In this document: positions 32,901-43,223 of the stretch, piece after piece
How positions within the stretch are numbered: position 1 is the stretch's first letter
Layout of the letters: each line of letters starts with the position of its first letter
Assembly: GCA_037349315.1 (NCBI GenBank)
Contig: JBAIAC010000014.1
Coordinates: 29,799,001 to 29,863,000 of the forward strand
Origin: Chelydra serpentina
Taxonomy: Eukaryota > Chordata > Testudines > Chelydridae
Direction of reading: 5' to 3'
DNA length: 64,000 nucleotides
Translations under genes and position numbers: made by a program
Notes under the pieces: model-generated
What the model was told of the DNA's origin: nothing
Seen by the model: the letters and a program-made list of their open reading frames with translations, nothing else
Database searches by the model: none

Positions 32901-35248
32901 TGTGTCACAGAAGCAAATGTGCTTTGCATAACCAAAGTTGTCAGAGTAGACACAACCTAGGCACAGAGCCTGCGAACATTTACATGTGTGCTTATTTTTA
33001 TTACCATGAGTAGCTCTGTTAATTTAAATTGGATTACTCACACTTTAAATAAAATCTATTTTTAATAGAAAAGAAAAGTTGTAAAGACAAAATAGCTTTA
33101 TTTGAAAATTAAGAAGCCACTTTAAAGGCTTTAATAATGTTACTTCTTAAATTTCTTTACCCGTATTGATATTTTGGAGTTTGGAGAGACCGAAGACCCT
33201 GATCCTGAAATGTAATGCGCACAGTGGATCCTTCTATGCATGCAGAGCCCCAAGTCAGTGGGGCTCCAAGTAGGGGGGCAGGGCTTTGCCTTTGCTGATC
33301 ACCTTACAGGGGTTGGGGCTTTTGTGTCTGATTAGAACATTAACTAACAGCAATGACTTTTATCAAGATGCAAGTTTTTACTGGTAATGTAATATTGAAA
33401 ATTCATTTTCTTTCAGGTGCACATCCGTGTGGCTTCACCTCCCATAAAATTTCCTTGTTACATGGGAATAAATATTCCAACAAAAGAAGAACTCATTGCC
33501 AACAAACCTGAATTTCATGACCTTGCAAAATACATAGGTAAATGCTATAATGTTACCCTCCCTCCCACCCACCCTTTAGTTTTTTTTAGTCATGAGGAAT
33601 AGACATGATCACAAATTTTCAGTGGGGAAAAACTGACACCTCCACCCCCCCCCTCAAAAAAAAAAAACCCAAACCAAAAACCCCAAAACTGAGCTACTGA
33701 ATTTTTTGTTGAACTGCTCACACCAGATCACAGATACCAGCTGTATGTTTTGTCTGATGCAGTTTATAGTTCTTCTTCCTTTACAATATATAGAGCACTC
33801 AAATAACTTTTAAAAAGTAAACTACATATACACTTTCAAAATACTGTATCTTCAAAGTTCAGGTTGTTTTGATTCTTGCCAAACTTTCCAGAAAAACTCT
33901 ACCTGTATTGAGCTGTGGCATGCAAAATTTCAGGAAGATAAGTTGAAGACAGAGTAGTGATCAAAATTTAAGCATAATAAAATATTCTTACTACATTTAT
34001 AAATGCTTGCTGGTTTTGCTTAAAACTCCAATTGTAGAATTTGTGTAAATATTTTTCTTGATCTGAAGGAATCTCCTTTTAAAACTACGTAAGGTTTAAA
34101 CAAATAAAATAAATGCAATGTATTTTAGAATCTTTACAGTAAGCAATATTTGCTACAGAACAAAAAAGAACAAATGCCTAAATTATTATTTGTGCCATTG
34201 CAAATAACAGAAGTATGTTATCATGATGTAGCAATAGTGCTCAGTAATGGCTTGTGAATGGGTGTGTCTATTATCATAGATAGTATTGTGCTATAGCAAT
34301 GATTTTAAAAACTTACCAATTTAAAAACTCGGTTGTAGTTAAAAGCCTTTAAACATACAGATTTTTATTTTTTTTAGTGTTTTTAAGATTGACTTCATTG
34401 CTCCTTCTGTCTAATCTTTTAATAAGCCTTCCCCTACCATGGCATTAATTGTGATGGCACAAATAAAGCATTATGAATTTGTTGGAGGATCATATTTTAA
34501 TATCCATTCACAATGTAATTAACAAAAGTGATAAAATGAGAGCGTGAAACACTCTCTCCTCCTGCTAGAGAATTCACGTGAACCACTTACTGCATTATCT
34601 CAAAGGCCCAATAGCCATATACATCAAGAAGAACAAAAGTTATGGATGCTCTGCTTATGGAACAAAGACAGCTTGAAACAGTTACGTGTGTGGCTGCTTC
34701 CAAGGAGAACTTGGAATAATTGCTATTTCAGGGAGGTAACATGCTATGAGCTCAGAGAGTCTCAATAACCTGCTTGGATTTAGTTTCCATTTTGACAAAA
34801 TGAGTAACATTGTGGTTCTCAGTCTTTTCCATACCAGAACTCCCGCCTCCTGTCTAGTCAACAAGGGACCCCACTCTCGTTTAGTAATATGGAAAGGGCA
34901 AGGTGATTGTGACCCCCCCTAACACCCTGTTTTATAGTCTTTTCCTTGCAGGGGAGGTGATCCACAGGGAGAGAACCCATCTAATAACATGACTACATGT
35001 TCAAGATACTTTTATTTTGTTTAATACTAGTGTCGCTTTTAATGTTTCATTGTCTTATTTTATTTCCCCTAGGAGCGGACAGCGTGGTTTATCTTTCTGT
35101 GGAAGGGTTGGTATCATCTGTGCAAGAAAGTATCAAAGCAAGGCAAGAAAATCAAAACAGCCTTAAAACCAATAAGTCTCATGTTAGAAAGATTGGCCAC
35201 TGTACAGCATGTCTTACTGGGGAATACCCAGTAGAGCTCGACTGGTGA
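20902..35248 (+). CDS. PPAT: Amidophosphoribosyltransferase (glutamine PRPP amidotransferase), exons 2-11, 5' partial
   Basis: The enzyme converts PRPP and glutamine to 5-phosphoribosylamine, the first committed step of de novo purine synthesis, in the cytosol. Ten exons join in frame to 467 codons, close to the vertebrate protein minus its first exon. The N-terminal glutamine amidohydrolase domain shows [11 protein letters not shown] and AHNGELIN. The PRPP-binding loop is [14 protein letters not shown]. The four cysteines of the 4Fe-4S cluster are in [15 protein letters not shown] and GHCTAC. Exon 1, with the propeptide and catalytic cysteine, is not in the window. In vertebrates PPAT is divergently paired with PAICS through a shared promoter, so both are expected upstream. 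AASDH follows downstream, matching the conserved order. Confidence 0.97.
21251..21422. mobile_element. Ancient amniote interspersed repeat tail
   Basis: It contains CAAGGTGGGTGAAGCAATATC, an inverted relation with GATATTACCTCTCACACCTT, and an end AGCTCCAACAGCACTGCA. This is a repeat phrase I recognise from turtle and crocodilian DNA. The family name is uncertain. Confidence 0.5.
21423..22848. other. PPAT intron 2, nothing recognised
   Basis: No exon, RNA gene or clear element was found. Short open frames are not coding-like. Confidence 0.4.
22849..23403. mobile_element. Harbinger MITE split by a hAT element
   Basis: The left end TCTGGTTTACACTTAAATT and right end AATGTAGACACGGCC are inverted Harbinger-like ends, and TTA follows the right end. 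The hAT at 23029-23333 lies inside. Confidence 0.65.
23029..23333. mobile_element. hAT non-autonomous element nested in a Harbinger MITE
   Basis: The ends CAGGGGTAGGCAACC and GGTTGCTGACCCCTG are inverted copies. The flanks ATCTACAC (23021-23028) and GTCTACAC (23334-23341) match at 7 of 8. Confidence 0.88.
23604..23765 (+). mobile_element. MIR SINE remnant
   Basis: The order ATCATCCCCATTTTAGAGAG, then GAAGGTCACAAAGTC, then CCCAGTCCTGTACC follows the MIR consensus, with many substitutions. Confidence 0.65.
24569..24775 (+). CDS. PPAT: PPAT exon 3
   Basis: It is 207 bp, phase 0-0, with acceptor CTGCAAG and donor GTAGGA. It encodes [13 protein letters not shown] and [10 protein letters not shown], active-site segments of the glutaminase domain. 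Confidence 0.96.
24776..26185. other. PPAT intron 3, nothing recognised
   Basis: The intron ends in a long T tract (26160-26179) directly before the exon 4 acceptor, a strong pyrimidine tract. Confidence 0.5.
26186..26298 (+). CDS. PPAT: PPAT exon 4
   Basis: It is 113 bp, with acceptor AAATAG after a long T run and donor GTAAGG. It encodes [20 protein letters not shown] through DDTPDWVA. Confidence 0.96.
26421..26566 (+). CDS. PPAT: PPAT exon 5
   Basis: It is 146 bp, with acceptor TTTCAG and donor GTAAAT. It encodes [16 protein letters not shown], the conserved end of the glutaminase fold. Confidence 0.96.
26567..27991. other. PPAT intron 5, nothing recognised
   Basis: Open frames at 26744-27098 have no recognisable homology and no splice sites. 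No clear repeat was seen. Confidence 0.4.
27992..28064 (+). CDS. PPAT: PPAT exon 6
   Basis: It is 73 bp, with acceptor ATTACAG and donor GTAAGT. It encodes [20 protein letters not shown]. Confidence 0.95.
28372..28409 (-). mobile_element. SINE tail fragment (same family as 6880-7078)
   Basis: AGAACTGGAAGGACCTTGAA and AAGGTCATCGAGTC match the tail of the SINE at 6.9 kb. A C-rich tract and an unassigned low-complexity segment follow to about 28560. Confidence 0.7.
28560..28740. repeat. Unassigned interspersed repeat
   Basis: It contains AATTCTGCACCATACATGAA and GTAGAATTCCTCTAGGAG, resembling phrases repeated in turtle genomes. The class is not determined. Confidence 0.3.
28741..29476. other. 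PPAT intron 6, nothing recognised
   Basis: No exon or element was identified. Confidence 0.4.
29477..29628 (+). CDS. PPAT: PPAT exon 7
   Basis: It is 152 bp, with acceptor TTCAAG and donor GTATGA. It encodes [19 protein letters not shown] and [14 protein letters not shown]. Confidence 0.96.
29690..30725 (+). mobile_element. CR1 LINE 3' fragment, split by a Harbinger MITE
   Basis: The ORF2 C-terminal coding region is broken (GGGATTACGGTGGACAAAAA, then the CR1 region around AATACTGCATCCAGATCTGG). It ends in TGGTCCCTTCTGGCCTTAAA. The insertion at 30061-30360 separates two halves that read on from each other. Confidence 0.8.
30061..30360. mobile_element. CpG-rich Harbinger-type MITE with internal hairpins
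   Basis: The ends GGGCTGGTCTACACG and TAGTGTAGACTAGTACA are inverted Harbinger-like ends. Inside, CGATTTATCGCATCT and AGATGCGATAAATCG form perfect 15-bp arms around a 5-base loop. CTTCAGCTA and TAGCTGAAG form a second hairpin. Confidence 0.75.
31351..31478 (+). CDS. PPAT: PPAT exon 8
   Basis: It is 128 bp, with acceptor TCCATAG and donor GTATCA. It encodes [10 protein letters not shown], holding the first iron-sulfur cysteine, and [17 protein letters not shown]. Confidence 0.96.
31609..31682. repeat. 37-bp tandem duplication in PPAT intron 8
   Basis: Two adjacent copies start GTATGTGGGTCTTCTGTGAA and differ at one base (ATATCGTG versus ATATTGTG). Confidence 0.95.
31868..32089 (+). CDS. PPAT: PPAT exon 9 (PRPP-binding loop)
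   Basis: It is 222 bp, phase 0-0, with acceptor CTTGTAG and donor GTAAGT. It encodes [15 protein letters not shown] and [20 protein letters not shown], the phosphoribosyltransferase signature. Confidence 0.97.
32362..32678. mobile_element. Harbinger MITE with TAA target duplication
   Basis: The ends ATGTGTGTCTACACTAG and TAGTGTAGACATGGCC are inverted, with TAA on both sides (32359-32361 and 32679-32681). A poly-C/(CA)n tract lies inside at 32596-32628. Confidence 0.8.
32596..32628. repeat. Poly-C followed by (CA)n
   Basis: About 16 C bases run into nine or so CA units. Confidence 0.95.
32682..33416. other. PPAT intron 9, nothing further recognised
   Basis: No exon or element was seen downstream of the MITE. 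Confidence 0.4.
33417..33537 (+). CDS. PPAT: PPAT exon 10
   Basis: It is 121 bp, with acceptor TTTCAG and donor GTAAAT. It encodes [20 protein letters not shown], with the second cluster cysteine, and [20 protein letters not shown]. Confidence 0.96.
33538..35072. other. PPAT intron 10, nothing recognised
   Basis: This is AT-rich intron with an A/C-rich low-complexity patch near 33640-33690. Confidence 0.4.
35073..35248 (+). CDS. PPAT: PPAT exon 11 (last coding exon)
   Basis: Acceptor CCCCTAG, stop TGA at 35246-35248. It encodes [20 protein letters not shown] and [19 protein letters not shown]. The two cysteines of GHCTAC complete the 4Fe-4S ligand set. The linker before them is shorter than I recall in mammals. 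Confidence 0.97.
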
Positions 35249-35475
35249 CTTTAATGCCCAAATACCATTGCTGAATGTAGTTTTTTGAATTGAGAAGTAT
35301 GTTGTACCTAACAGCGCATAGCATCTTCTCACATTTAGCAAGCCACTTAAAGCTAGTGATGTCTAATTGCTGTTCAAAAAATGTCTGCAGACTTTCTATA
35401 AAGTTTATGATGATGAAAACCATATAATGTAAGTACCTGGATAAATAAAATAAAAATCATGGTCAATAGTGCCTT
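35249..35475 (+). promoter_or_regulatory. PPAT: PPAT 3' UTR and polyadenylation signals
   Basis: Two overlapping AATAAA hexamers lie at 35444-35454, about 200 bp after the stop, followed by a GT/T-rich stretch. The cleavage site is inferred, not seen. Confidence 0.8.
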
Positions 35476-37502
35476 TTATTTGGTTTGGTTTTTTTTTCTT
35501 GTGAATGTAATGTAAAAACCACCCAGTCTTTTGGATTACTTAGCTGTCCCAGCTAAACTGTTTTTTTCTTTTAATCTTATCAAGGAAGTTGGATGTTATT
35601 TTTAGGCTTATTCACAAAATTGGTAAATTTAAAAACCAATTTAGGATACAGCTCATGGATCATACAGAATAATTTCTAATAATCAAACAGTATTAGTGCA
35701 AAATAAAAATGTGAAGTTTTCTTTTTTCTTTTTTTTAAGAAAATGCCAAATTCTGAAGAGTTAAATGGCTTTCCAAGGAATTTTTATCTAGTACTTTGTG
35801 GAATATTATATTGTAAAGAACAGGAGATGTACCTAAGTGTTTGAGGGTTTTTTTGGTTTGTTTTTTGCTTATGTTGCTAAAAGCCCTTTATATTCAAACT
35901 ATGTATCTACATCTAATAGTGTGCACTGAATATGGACACATATCTTTATAGCATGTGACCTTAAAAACAGAAGACTCAGGAAAATACTAAACAAAAAAAC
36001 CTCTCTGATTTCATATCTTCATCATTTAAGGATATTGAAGCCCAGCATAATTGCTTTTAGTAGATGTCATTGGGATATGACAGGGAAAACTAGTTGTGAT
36101 ATTTACAAACCTAGAAAGTATGATTAGACCCGCATTGCAAAGTTGCTAACTTTCTCCATTTCATTATTTTATTTCAATATAAATCCTTTAAAATTCTGAG
36201 GTCTGAGCTAACATGCTTTTATAAATGGGCCTTCCAGGTAGAATCAAAAGTAAAATAATATTTTGCTTCGTTTGTAAGCAGCATGATATGTCAATAAAGT
36301 ACTGTAAAAACTGCAAAAGGGTGTGGAGGAATGAGTTTTCATGAGAAATAATACACTAGTTGCATTTCCAACTATTAGTTTATTGCTTTCCAACGGTACT
36401 ATATGGGTTAGTGAATGTAATGTTTTTATTGTGAAATGAATGGGTTATAAAGAACACTTACAGTGCATTTTGCCACTTCATAACCAATGTATTTATTTTT
36501 TAATTGTTACAGAAAGTATATATACTTTTCAATGAACAGCTAGTAATTGGCTAAAATGAGCACCTTTCACAAAACTATTAATTATGAACTTACACATTTA
36601 AAAAAATGTTTACTATACCTTAGACTTTTCTTATTTAGGTCAGAAACTTAATTTAGATGTTTTTGGTGTTAAGGTTGCTTGTGAATACTGTTTTACAAAA
36701 GAGAAAAATACAAGTTTTGAAAGTCTCTTCCCCCCCCCCCCCCCCCCGTAAGTATGATGTAGTTGTGAGCCAAAGTGATTGTGATTAAACCTTGACTCCA
36801 GTATTAGTTGTGTGTGTTACATAACCTCAGAACTAAACCCCAGTTCAGCAAAGCATTTAAATAAGGATTTTAATGAGAGCAAGATTGGGCCTTTACGTTG
36901 TTCCTCACCAAGCTCAGGTCCACACGTGTCACGAGGGGCTCGCTGCATGTCAATCTTCTGTCTCACCAAGAAGTGGGTAGCAAGCCCCTCTTACAGAATC
37001 AAACAGTGGCATCCCACAAATGGAAGTGTGAGGAATGACTGGTACCATCCCATGCCAGCCTGACCCTTCCTACCTTAGTCAGGGATGATTTAGGGAAAAC
37101 TCTAAGATCTTCGCTGAGTTTTTTCTCCCTACCTTTCCCCCATCCCCAAAAAGCAGGTATTTCTGTGAGAAGGACTCGGAGTAACTTGGTCCCTATATCC
37201 TACCCCTTTAATGAGTCCTTTGTACTCTAGTATAAGAACTTTATCTACAGCCTTGTTTAATCACAGATGTTGCCAAGATGTTTTTTACCTGTCTACCATT
37301 TGGAAAAATTATGCTCTTTGGCAAACAAAACTATATAGAACTTGTACATGTACCCTAGAATGTTTTGACTAGCATTGTTACTTTTAACTCTGATAACTAT
37401 TTAAACACAGTTTGTACATTTAGCATGGTTCTGATTTTAATTCAGGACAGATTCTCTAGAGCCTTAACACTTAAAGATCAAATATTCTCCTTTTCCCCAT
37501 AT
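35476..37502. other. PPAT-AASDH intergenic stretch, nothing firm
   Basis: A run of about 19 C bases sits at 36729-36747. No gene or well-defined element was recognised. Confidence 0.4.
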
Positions 37503-38369
37503 ACTGTTGTGACGTTCCCCTGGTGTTGTCTGGACTGGTGATCTACTAGGTCACCCCAATCCTTGACTCTGGGAGCCAGCCTTGCCCTGCTCTGCTGTGA
37601 GAACCCCCACTTCTGGGCTGTTCACGCACAGCCTCTGGCATATAAACTGCTCCTTGGATTGTGCAACCAAATGACACTAGCCAATATCTCCGGTCCCCGA
37701 CAACCCTAGGAACCTCTGTCTTGCAGTGTCCAGTTACGTCTGCTGGATGCTGCAAGCTTATGAGTTTGTCAGTTTAACAAGAAATTGATATGTACAAGGC
37801 TTGTTATCCCAAGGAGAGTGACAGTTTTCAAACTAAATACACTGCTTCAGGTAGAATAAACATATTTTAAGTGATTATAAGTCAAAGCATAAGTTGGATT
37901 TGGTCAAATGAAATAAAAGCGAAACGCATTCTAAGCTGCTCTTGACACTTTCAATGCCCTTACAAACTTAGGGTATGTCTACATTACAAGAGTAGTTCGA
38001 TTTTTCTTAAACCGAACTTGTGAAACCGATATTACAAAGTCAAGCGTGCGAATCCACACCAAGGACATTTAATTCGAGTTTGTGAGTCCACACTAATGGG
38101 GCATACATCAACATTGCAAGCGGTGCACTGTGGGTAGCTATCCCACAGTTCCTGCAGTCCCCGCTGCCCATTGGAATTCTGGGTCGAGCCCCCAATGCCT
38201 GCTGGGGCAAAAAATGTGTCCAGGGTGGTTTTGGGTAAATGTCGTCAGTCAACCCTCACTCCCGCCATTCCCCCTCACTCCCGCCCTCCCTCCGTGAAAG
38301 CGCCGGAGGGCAATCGGTTCGCGCGCTTTTCTGGTGATTTGACAGCGCAGATGCCACAGGACCACGAGC

Positions 38370-39636
38370 ATGGAGCCCTCTGCTATCATCGCTGCTGTTC
38401 TGTCCGTTGTCAACACCTCGCGCCTTATCGTCCACCTTTTCCAGAGGCAGATGCTGATAAATCAGGCGAGGAGGCAACGGCAGCGCTGTGAGGACATTAA
38501 CTCTGAGAGGGGTACAGACCTCTCACAAAGCACGGGACCCCGGTCCCTGGACATCATGGTGGCAATGGGTCATGTTGATGCTGTGGAACGGTGATTCTGG
38601 GCAAGGGAAACAAGCACTGACTGGTGGGACCGCATAGTGCTGCAGGTCTGGGATGAATCACAGTGGCTGCGAAACTTTCGGATGCGTAAGGGCACTTTCC
38701 TGGAACTTTGAGTTGCTGTCCCCTGCCCTGAAGCGCAAGGACACCCGAATGAGAGCTGCCCTGACTATCCAGAAGCGAGTGGCCATAGCCCTCTGGAAGC
38801 TTGCTACGCCTGACAGCTACCGGTCAGTCGCGAATCAATTTTGAGTGGACAAATCTACCGTGGGGGTTGCTGTGATGCAAGTAGCCAATGCTATCGTTGA
38901 CCTGCTGCTCTCAAAGGTAGTGACCCTGGGAAACGTGCAGGTGATCATAGATGGCTTCGCTGCGATGGGATTCCCAAACTGCGGTGGGGCTATTGATGGA
39001 ACTCACATCCCTATCCTGGGACCGGACCACCAGGGCAGCCAGTACATTAACAGAAAGGGCTACTTTTCTATGGTACTGCAAGCACTGGTGGACCATAAAG
39101 GACGTTTTACCAACATCAACGTGGGATGGCCGGGCAAGGTTCATGACGCTCGCGTTTTCAGGAACTCTTGTCTGTTTAGACGTCTGCAGGAAGGTATTTA
39201 CTTCCCGGACCACAAAATAACTGTTGGGGATGTGGAGATGCCTGTAGTGGTCCTCGGGGACCCAGCCTACCCACTAATGCCCTGGCTCATGAAGCCATAC
39301 ACAGGCGCCCTGGACACTGAAAAGGAGCTCTTCAACTACCATCTGAGCAAGTGCAGAATGGTGGTGGAGTGTGCTTTTGGATGTCTCAAAGGGAGATGGA
39401 GAAGCTTATTGACTCGCTCTGATCTCAGCCAAACCAATATCCCCATTGTGATTGCAGCTTGCTGTGTGCTCCACAATCTCTGTGAGACCAAGGGGGAGAC
39501 GTTTATGGCGGGGTGGGATGTTGAGGCAAATCGCCTGGCTGCTGATTACGCGCAGCCAGACACCCGGGCGATTAGAAGAGCCCAGCGGGACGCGCTGCGC
39601 ATCTGGGAAGCTTTGAAAGCTAGCTTCCAGAGCTAG
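38370..39636 (+). pseudogene. Harbinger transposase (HARBI1-like DDE nuclease), decayed
   Basis: The reading begins MEPSAIIAAVLSVVNTSR and is interrupted three times: TGA at 38592-38594, a frameshift near 38705-38712, and TGA at 38842-38844. The uninterrupted last part (38845-39636) is 263 residues. It holds the DDE core: D51 in GGAIDGTHIP, D139 in LGDPAYP, E175 in MVVECAFGCLKGRW (spacing DD35E). A conserved VHDARVF lies between. The protein would cut and rejoin transposon ends in the nucleus. The catalytic triad is present, but the N-terminal helix-turn-helix part cannot be read through. AATAAA signals follow at 39766-39776. Confidence 0.92.
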
Positions 39637-40994
39637 CAGGGTAACCTGTGACTATTACCTTTGTGTAAGCAGAACCTGAACCTGCCTATGTTTCTTTACC
39701 CAGTTACTTTTGCCTATCCTCTCCAATTTCCAAAACCCTTCCTCCCCTTCATTCACTGCTTTAAAAATAAAATAAAGGAAACATTGTTCATTAAAACCGT
39801 CTTTTTTTTTTATTAAGGATTTCTCTGTTCAGGGTTGAAACTGGGACGCATAGTGCAGTTGGGAAGCGGGTGGAGTGATGGAAAGGACGCTTCCAAACTC
39901 GGGGAATGACAGGCTCCTGCTCCTAGAGCAGTCCGCAGTGGTGGACTGCTTGTTTCAACGGAGCCTGACACCCGTCCCATTTGCAAGTCTGTGATGGGGG
40001 GCCTGTGTGACTTTGTGGTCGGGGATGGCGGTTACAGATCCCCTGCTGCGTGGCTCTGTCATGCAGGTTACTGACCACTGCAAAAGATCTGCAACCGCCC
40101 TCCCCCACCAGAAACTCTCAGAGCCCCCACACAGAGAACATGAAAACCACCTCCCAGAATGACCATGGTGCCTAGTGAATTCAATGTGAGTGTGAGGTTC
40201 AGGTGAACCTGTCCCCCTGTCTCTACTCTGGCACAAGCGCCTATCGTCTCCAATTACAAACCCCCTTCTCCCCCTTCAATCACACTGTCCTTTAAAAGGA
40301 AATTAACGAAACAGTACTTTACAGAACAGCAATTTTTATTAAGGACAGCAGAGTTATGGGATGAAACTTGGACGGGGGCTAGGGTGGGGTGCAGTTGGAG
40401 GGAAGGAAAGGACCCGTCAAATCTTGGGGAATGAGAGCCTTCTGCTACTTGAGCAGTCCGCAGGGGTGGAGTGATTATTTCCACGGCCCCTGCCGCCCCT
40501 CGTTCTCGTGACTTTGGGTGAGGGGGGGATTGGACTTTGTGGCGGGGGGAGGGCGGTTAGAAATCAAAAACAGCGGGGCTCTTTCGTCCTGCCTCCGGTC
40601 CTGCAGAACATCTACAAGGCGCCGGAGCGTGTCCGTTTGCTCCTCATTAGTCCAAGCAGCGTTTGAGTCGCCTGCTGGTCTTCTTGCCGCCACCTGTCCT
40701 CCCGTTCGCTGTATGATCGCTGGTATTGCGACATGTTCTCCCTCCACTGAGTCTGCTGTGCCGCCTCGGTTCGGGAACAGGACATAAGTTCTGAGAACAT
40801 CTCGTCACGTGTCCTTTTCTTTCGCCACCTGATCTGCGCCTGCCTCTGGGAGGGGGATGCACGGGTACTGCGGGAGATGCTCGCTGCTGTGGGATGGGAG
40901 AAAGGGAGTGAATTCCTCAGAAAGATACATTTCCCTGAACAATGCCTATACTCTTTCCCTGTGAACAAGACCATGCACACTACCTATCACATGT

Positions 40995-41076
40995 GGGTTG
41001 GACCTGCTTTGAGCAGGGGGTTGGACTAGATGACCTCCTGAGGTCCCTTCCAACTCTGAGATTCTATGATTCTATG
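40995..41076 (+). mobile_element. CR1 3'-terminal scrap inside the Harbinger intron
   Basis: GGGTTGGACCTGCTTTGAGC through GATTCTATGATTCTATG is the 3' end of CR1, nearly identical to the end at 62294-62376. It is only about 80 bp, a strongly 5'-truncated insertion. Confidence 0.9.
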
Positions 41077-41280
41077 TGCACTCAGTACAAGGTTGAATAT
41101 TCTGTCTTTATATTGAGTGCCTGGGGTCTTGGTGTACAGATCACACAAGCAGGGCTGGACACTGGAATTCGGCTCTTAGGAGACCATGGTAAGCCGTACA
41201 CTTTGGACTGCTGAGAGCTTACTTCACAGCAGTGGTTTACTCTTATGTTTCAAGCACAGCTCCTAGCGGTGGCCAGTTCC

Positions 41281-41297
41281 TGCCCCCCCCCCCCCCG
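41281..41297. repeat. C homopolymer
   Basis: A run of about 16 C bases lies within the Harbinger Myb-gene intron. Confidence 0.9.
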
Positions 41298-43223
41298 GCG
41301 CAGCTAGTCCCGGGAAAGCTCACAGCCTGCTAAGTTCGAACGATTCGCCTCCCCATCCCCACCACGTGGCTAGTCCTGGGGAATGTCCCTGCCTGCTTCC
41401 TGTTAACCGCAAGTTTGAACGATTTGCTTCCCTGCCCCCACTTCATGCCTGGAAACCGCCGGTTAGAGTTATGTAAAGGAAAAGGCAATCGGTCCCCATA
41501 CTAAAATACTCCTAATTCAAACCAGGGCACCATGACTGATATCACTCTGATGAGGATTACGGAGACAGAGAAAGACCGTATGCTGCGTGAATGCCAGCAA
41601 ACACCAGGGCCGTATGCAGCCATGCTATGCAAGGCAATGATACCGGAGTACCTGCTGCTAGCCTGGCGCAGAAAAGTTTCCTACCATGGAGGAGACAATA
41701 AAGCTGCTCTCCCTGGGAACCTCCTCTATACCCATACATATTGACAGACTTTTCAAGTAGTTACACTGGAAACGACTCAAAAGTAAAGCGCCTAGGGCAA
41801 ACTAAGCAATAAAAACCCATTGCTAACATACCATGCCTATTCTATTCAAAATAAATGTTTAAAACACTGACCTGCTGATCCTTCGCCTGATTCCTGGTCC
41901 GGGTTACTGCCTTGGGAGGGTTGGTAGGGGATCTCAGTCAGGGTGATGAAGAGATCTGGCTGTCGGGGAAATCAGCGTTGAAAGCGCTGTCGACTGCCTC
42001 GTCCTCCTCCTCTCCTTCCTCATCTTCACCATCCGCGAAAACCTCTGACGACGTGGCCGTAGATAAGATCCCATCGTCGGAATCCACAGACACTGGTGGG
42101 GTAGTGGTGGCAGCACCACCGAGCATTGCATGCAGTGCCTCGTAGAAACGGCATGTGTGGTGCTGGGATCCGGAGCGTCCGTTTGACTCTTTGGTCTTCT
42201 GGTACGCTTGTCGCAGCTCCTTGATTTTCACACGGCACTGCATTGCATCCCGGCTGTAGCCTCTCTCCGTCATGGCTTTTGAGATCTTCTCGTAGATCTT
42301 CGGATTCCGTTTTTTCGATCGCAGCTTAGAAAGCATGGACTCATCGCCCCACATAGCGATCAGATCCAAGACTTCCCGATCAGTCCATGCTGGGGCCTTC
42401 TTTCTATTCTGCGATTGCATGGTCACCTCCGCTGAAGAGCTCTGCATCGGTGCCAGTGCTGCTGAGCTCGCCACGAAGTCCAAACAGGAAATGAGATTCA
42501 AACTGGCCAGACAGGAAAAGGAATTCAAATTTTCCCGGGGCTTTTCCTGTGTGGCTGGTCAGAGCATCCGAGCTCGGACTGCTGTCCAGAGCGTCCACGG
42601 AGTGGTGCACTGTGGGATAGCTCCCGGAGCTATTAGCATCGAATTCCATCCACAGTAACACGAATTCGACATGGCCATGTCGAATTTAGCGCTACTCCCC
42701 TCGTGGGGCAGGAGTACAGAAATCAAATTAAAGAGCCGTTTATGTCGAAATAAATAGCTTCGTAATGTGGATGGGTGCAGGGTACAATTGAGTTAACGCT
42801 GCTAAATTCGACATAAAGTCCTAGTGTAGACCAGGCCTTAGACGCTATCCTATTTGATTTGCGCTTCAGTCGCTTGGTGTGGTGGCTGTACATGTAGGTG
42901 GAAGAGAGGAAGGGCATGGGAAACCTCTCCCTTTTATCATGTTCTTTCTTCCCTCTTGGCTTTGCTGGCCCCGCCCCCCTCCCCCTTCAGAGTCAGATAA
43001 CCATTACCTCATCAGTCCTAAACTGACCAAATGAAGGGGGGTGACTCACTTGAGAGTCTAACAGATCCTTTTGTTGTTTGTTCCTGTGAGGCTGGCCCAG
43101 GTTTGTCCCATACATGCTCTGATGAGGTGTGAACTGCCCCTCGGCTGCTGGAGAGTTTTTGCCTGGGCTTGCTGCCATGAGGACACATTTTCAGCCTCAT
43201 AACTATATACATGAAATTACAAC

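Larger units (their letters stand above)
40475..42528 (-). pseudogene. Harbinger Myb/SANT-like partner protein, two exons, decayed
   Basis: Exon 1 (42528 to 41872) encodes a trihelix domain: APAWTDREVLDLIAMWGDE, then RNPKIYEKISKAM, RDAMQCRVKIKELRQAY and CRFYEALHAML. An acidic run follows, then a frameshift near 41945-41960. It ends at donor CAGGTCAGT. Exon 2 begins at 40886 after acceptor CCCACAG. It encodes a basic, probably coiled-coil segment (KKRTRDEMFSELM) with another frame break near 40620-40680. In Harbinger elements this protein binds the ends and brings the transposase into the nucleus. The exon 2 segment is interrupted at its intron by a CR1 scrap (40995-41076). Confidence 0.85.
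37971..42837 (+). mobile_element. Two-gene PIF-Harbinger DNA transposon, 4.87 kb, decayed
   Basis: The ends GGGTATGTCTACATTA and the inverted TAGTGTAGACCAGGCC are flanked by TTA (37968-37970 and 42838-42840). It carries a DDE transposase on + and a Myb/SANT-like partner on -, in convergent order, the standard Harbinger layout. Both genes are broken. Its terminal sequence resembles the many MITEs elsewhere in the window, so relatives of it may have moved them. Confidence 0.92.

Noticed and set aside
42335..42658. 107-codon + frame opposite the Harbinger Myb-like gene
   Set aside because: It is an antisense shadow of the Myb/SANT-like coding exon.
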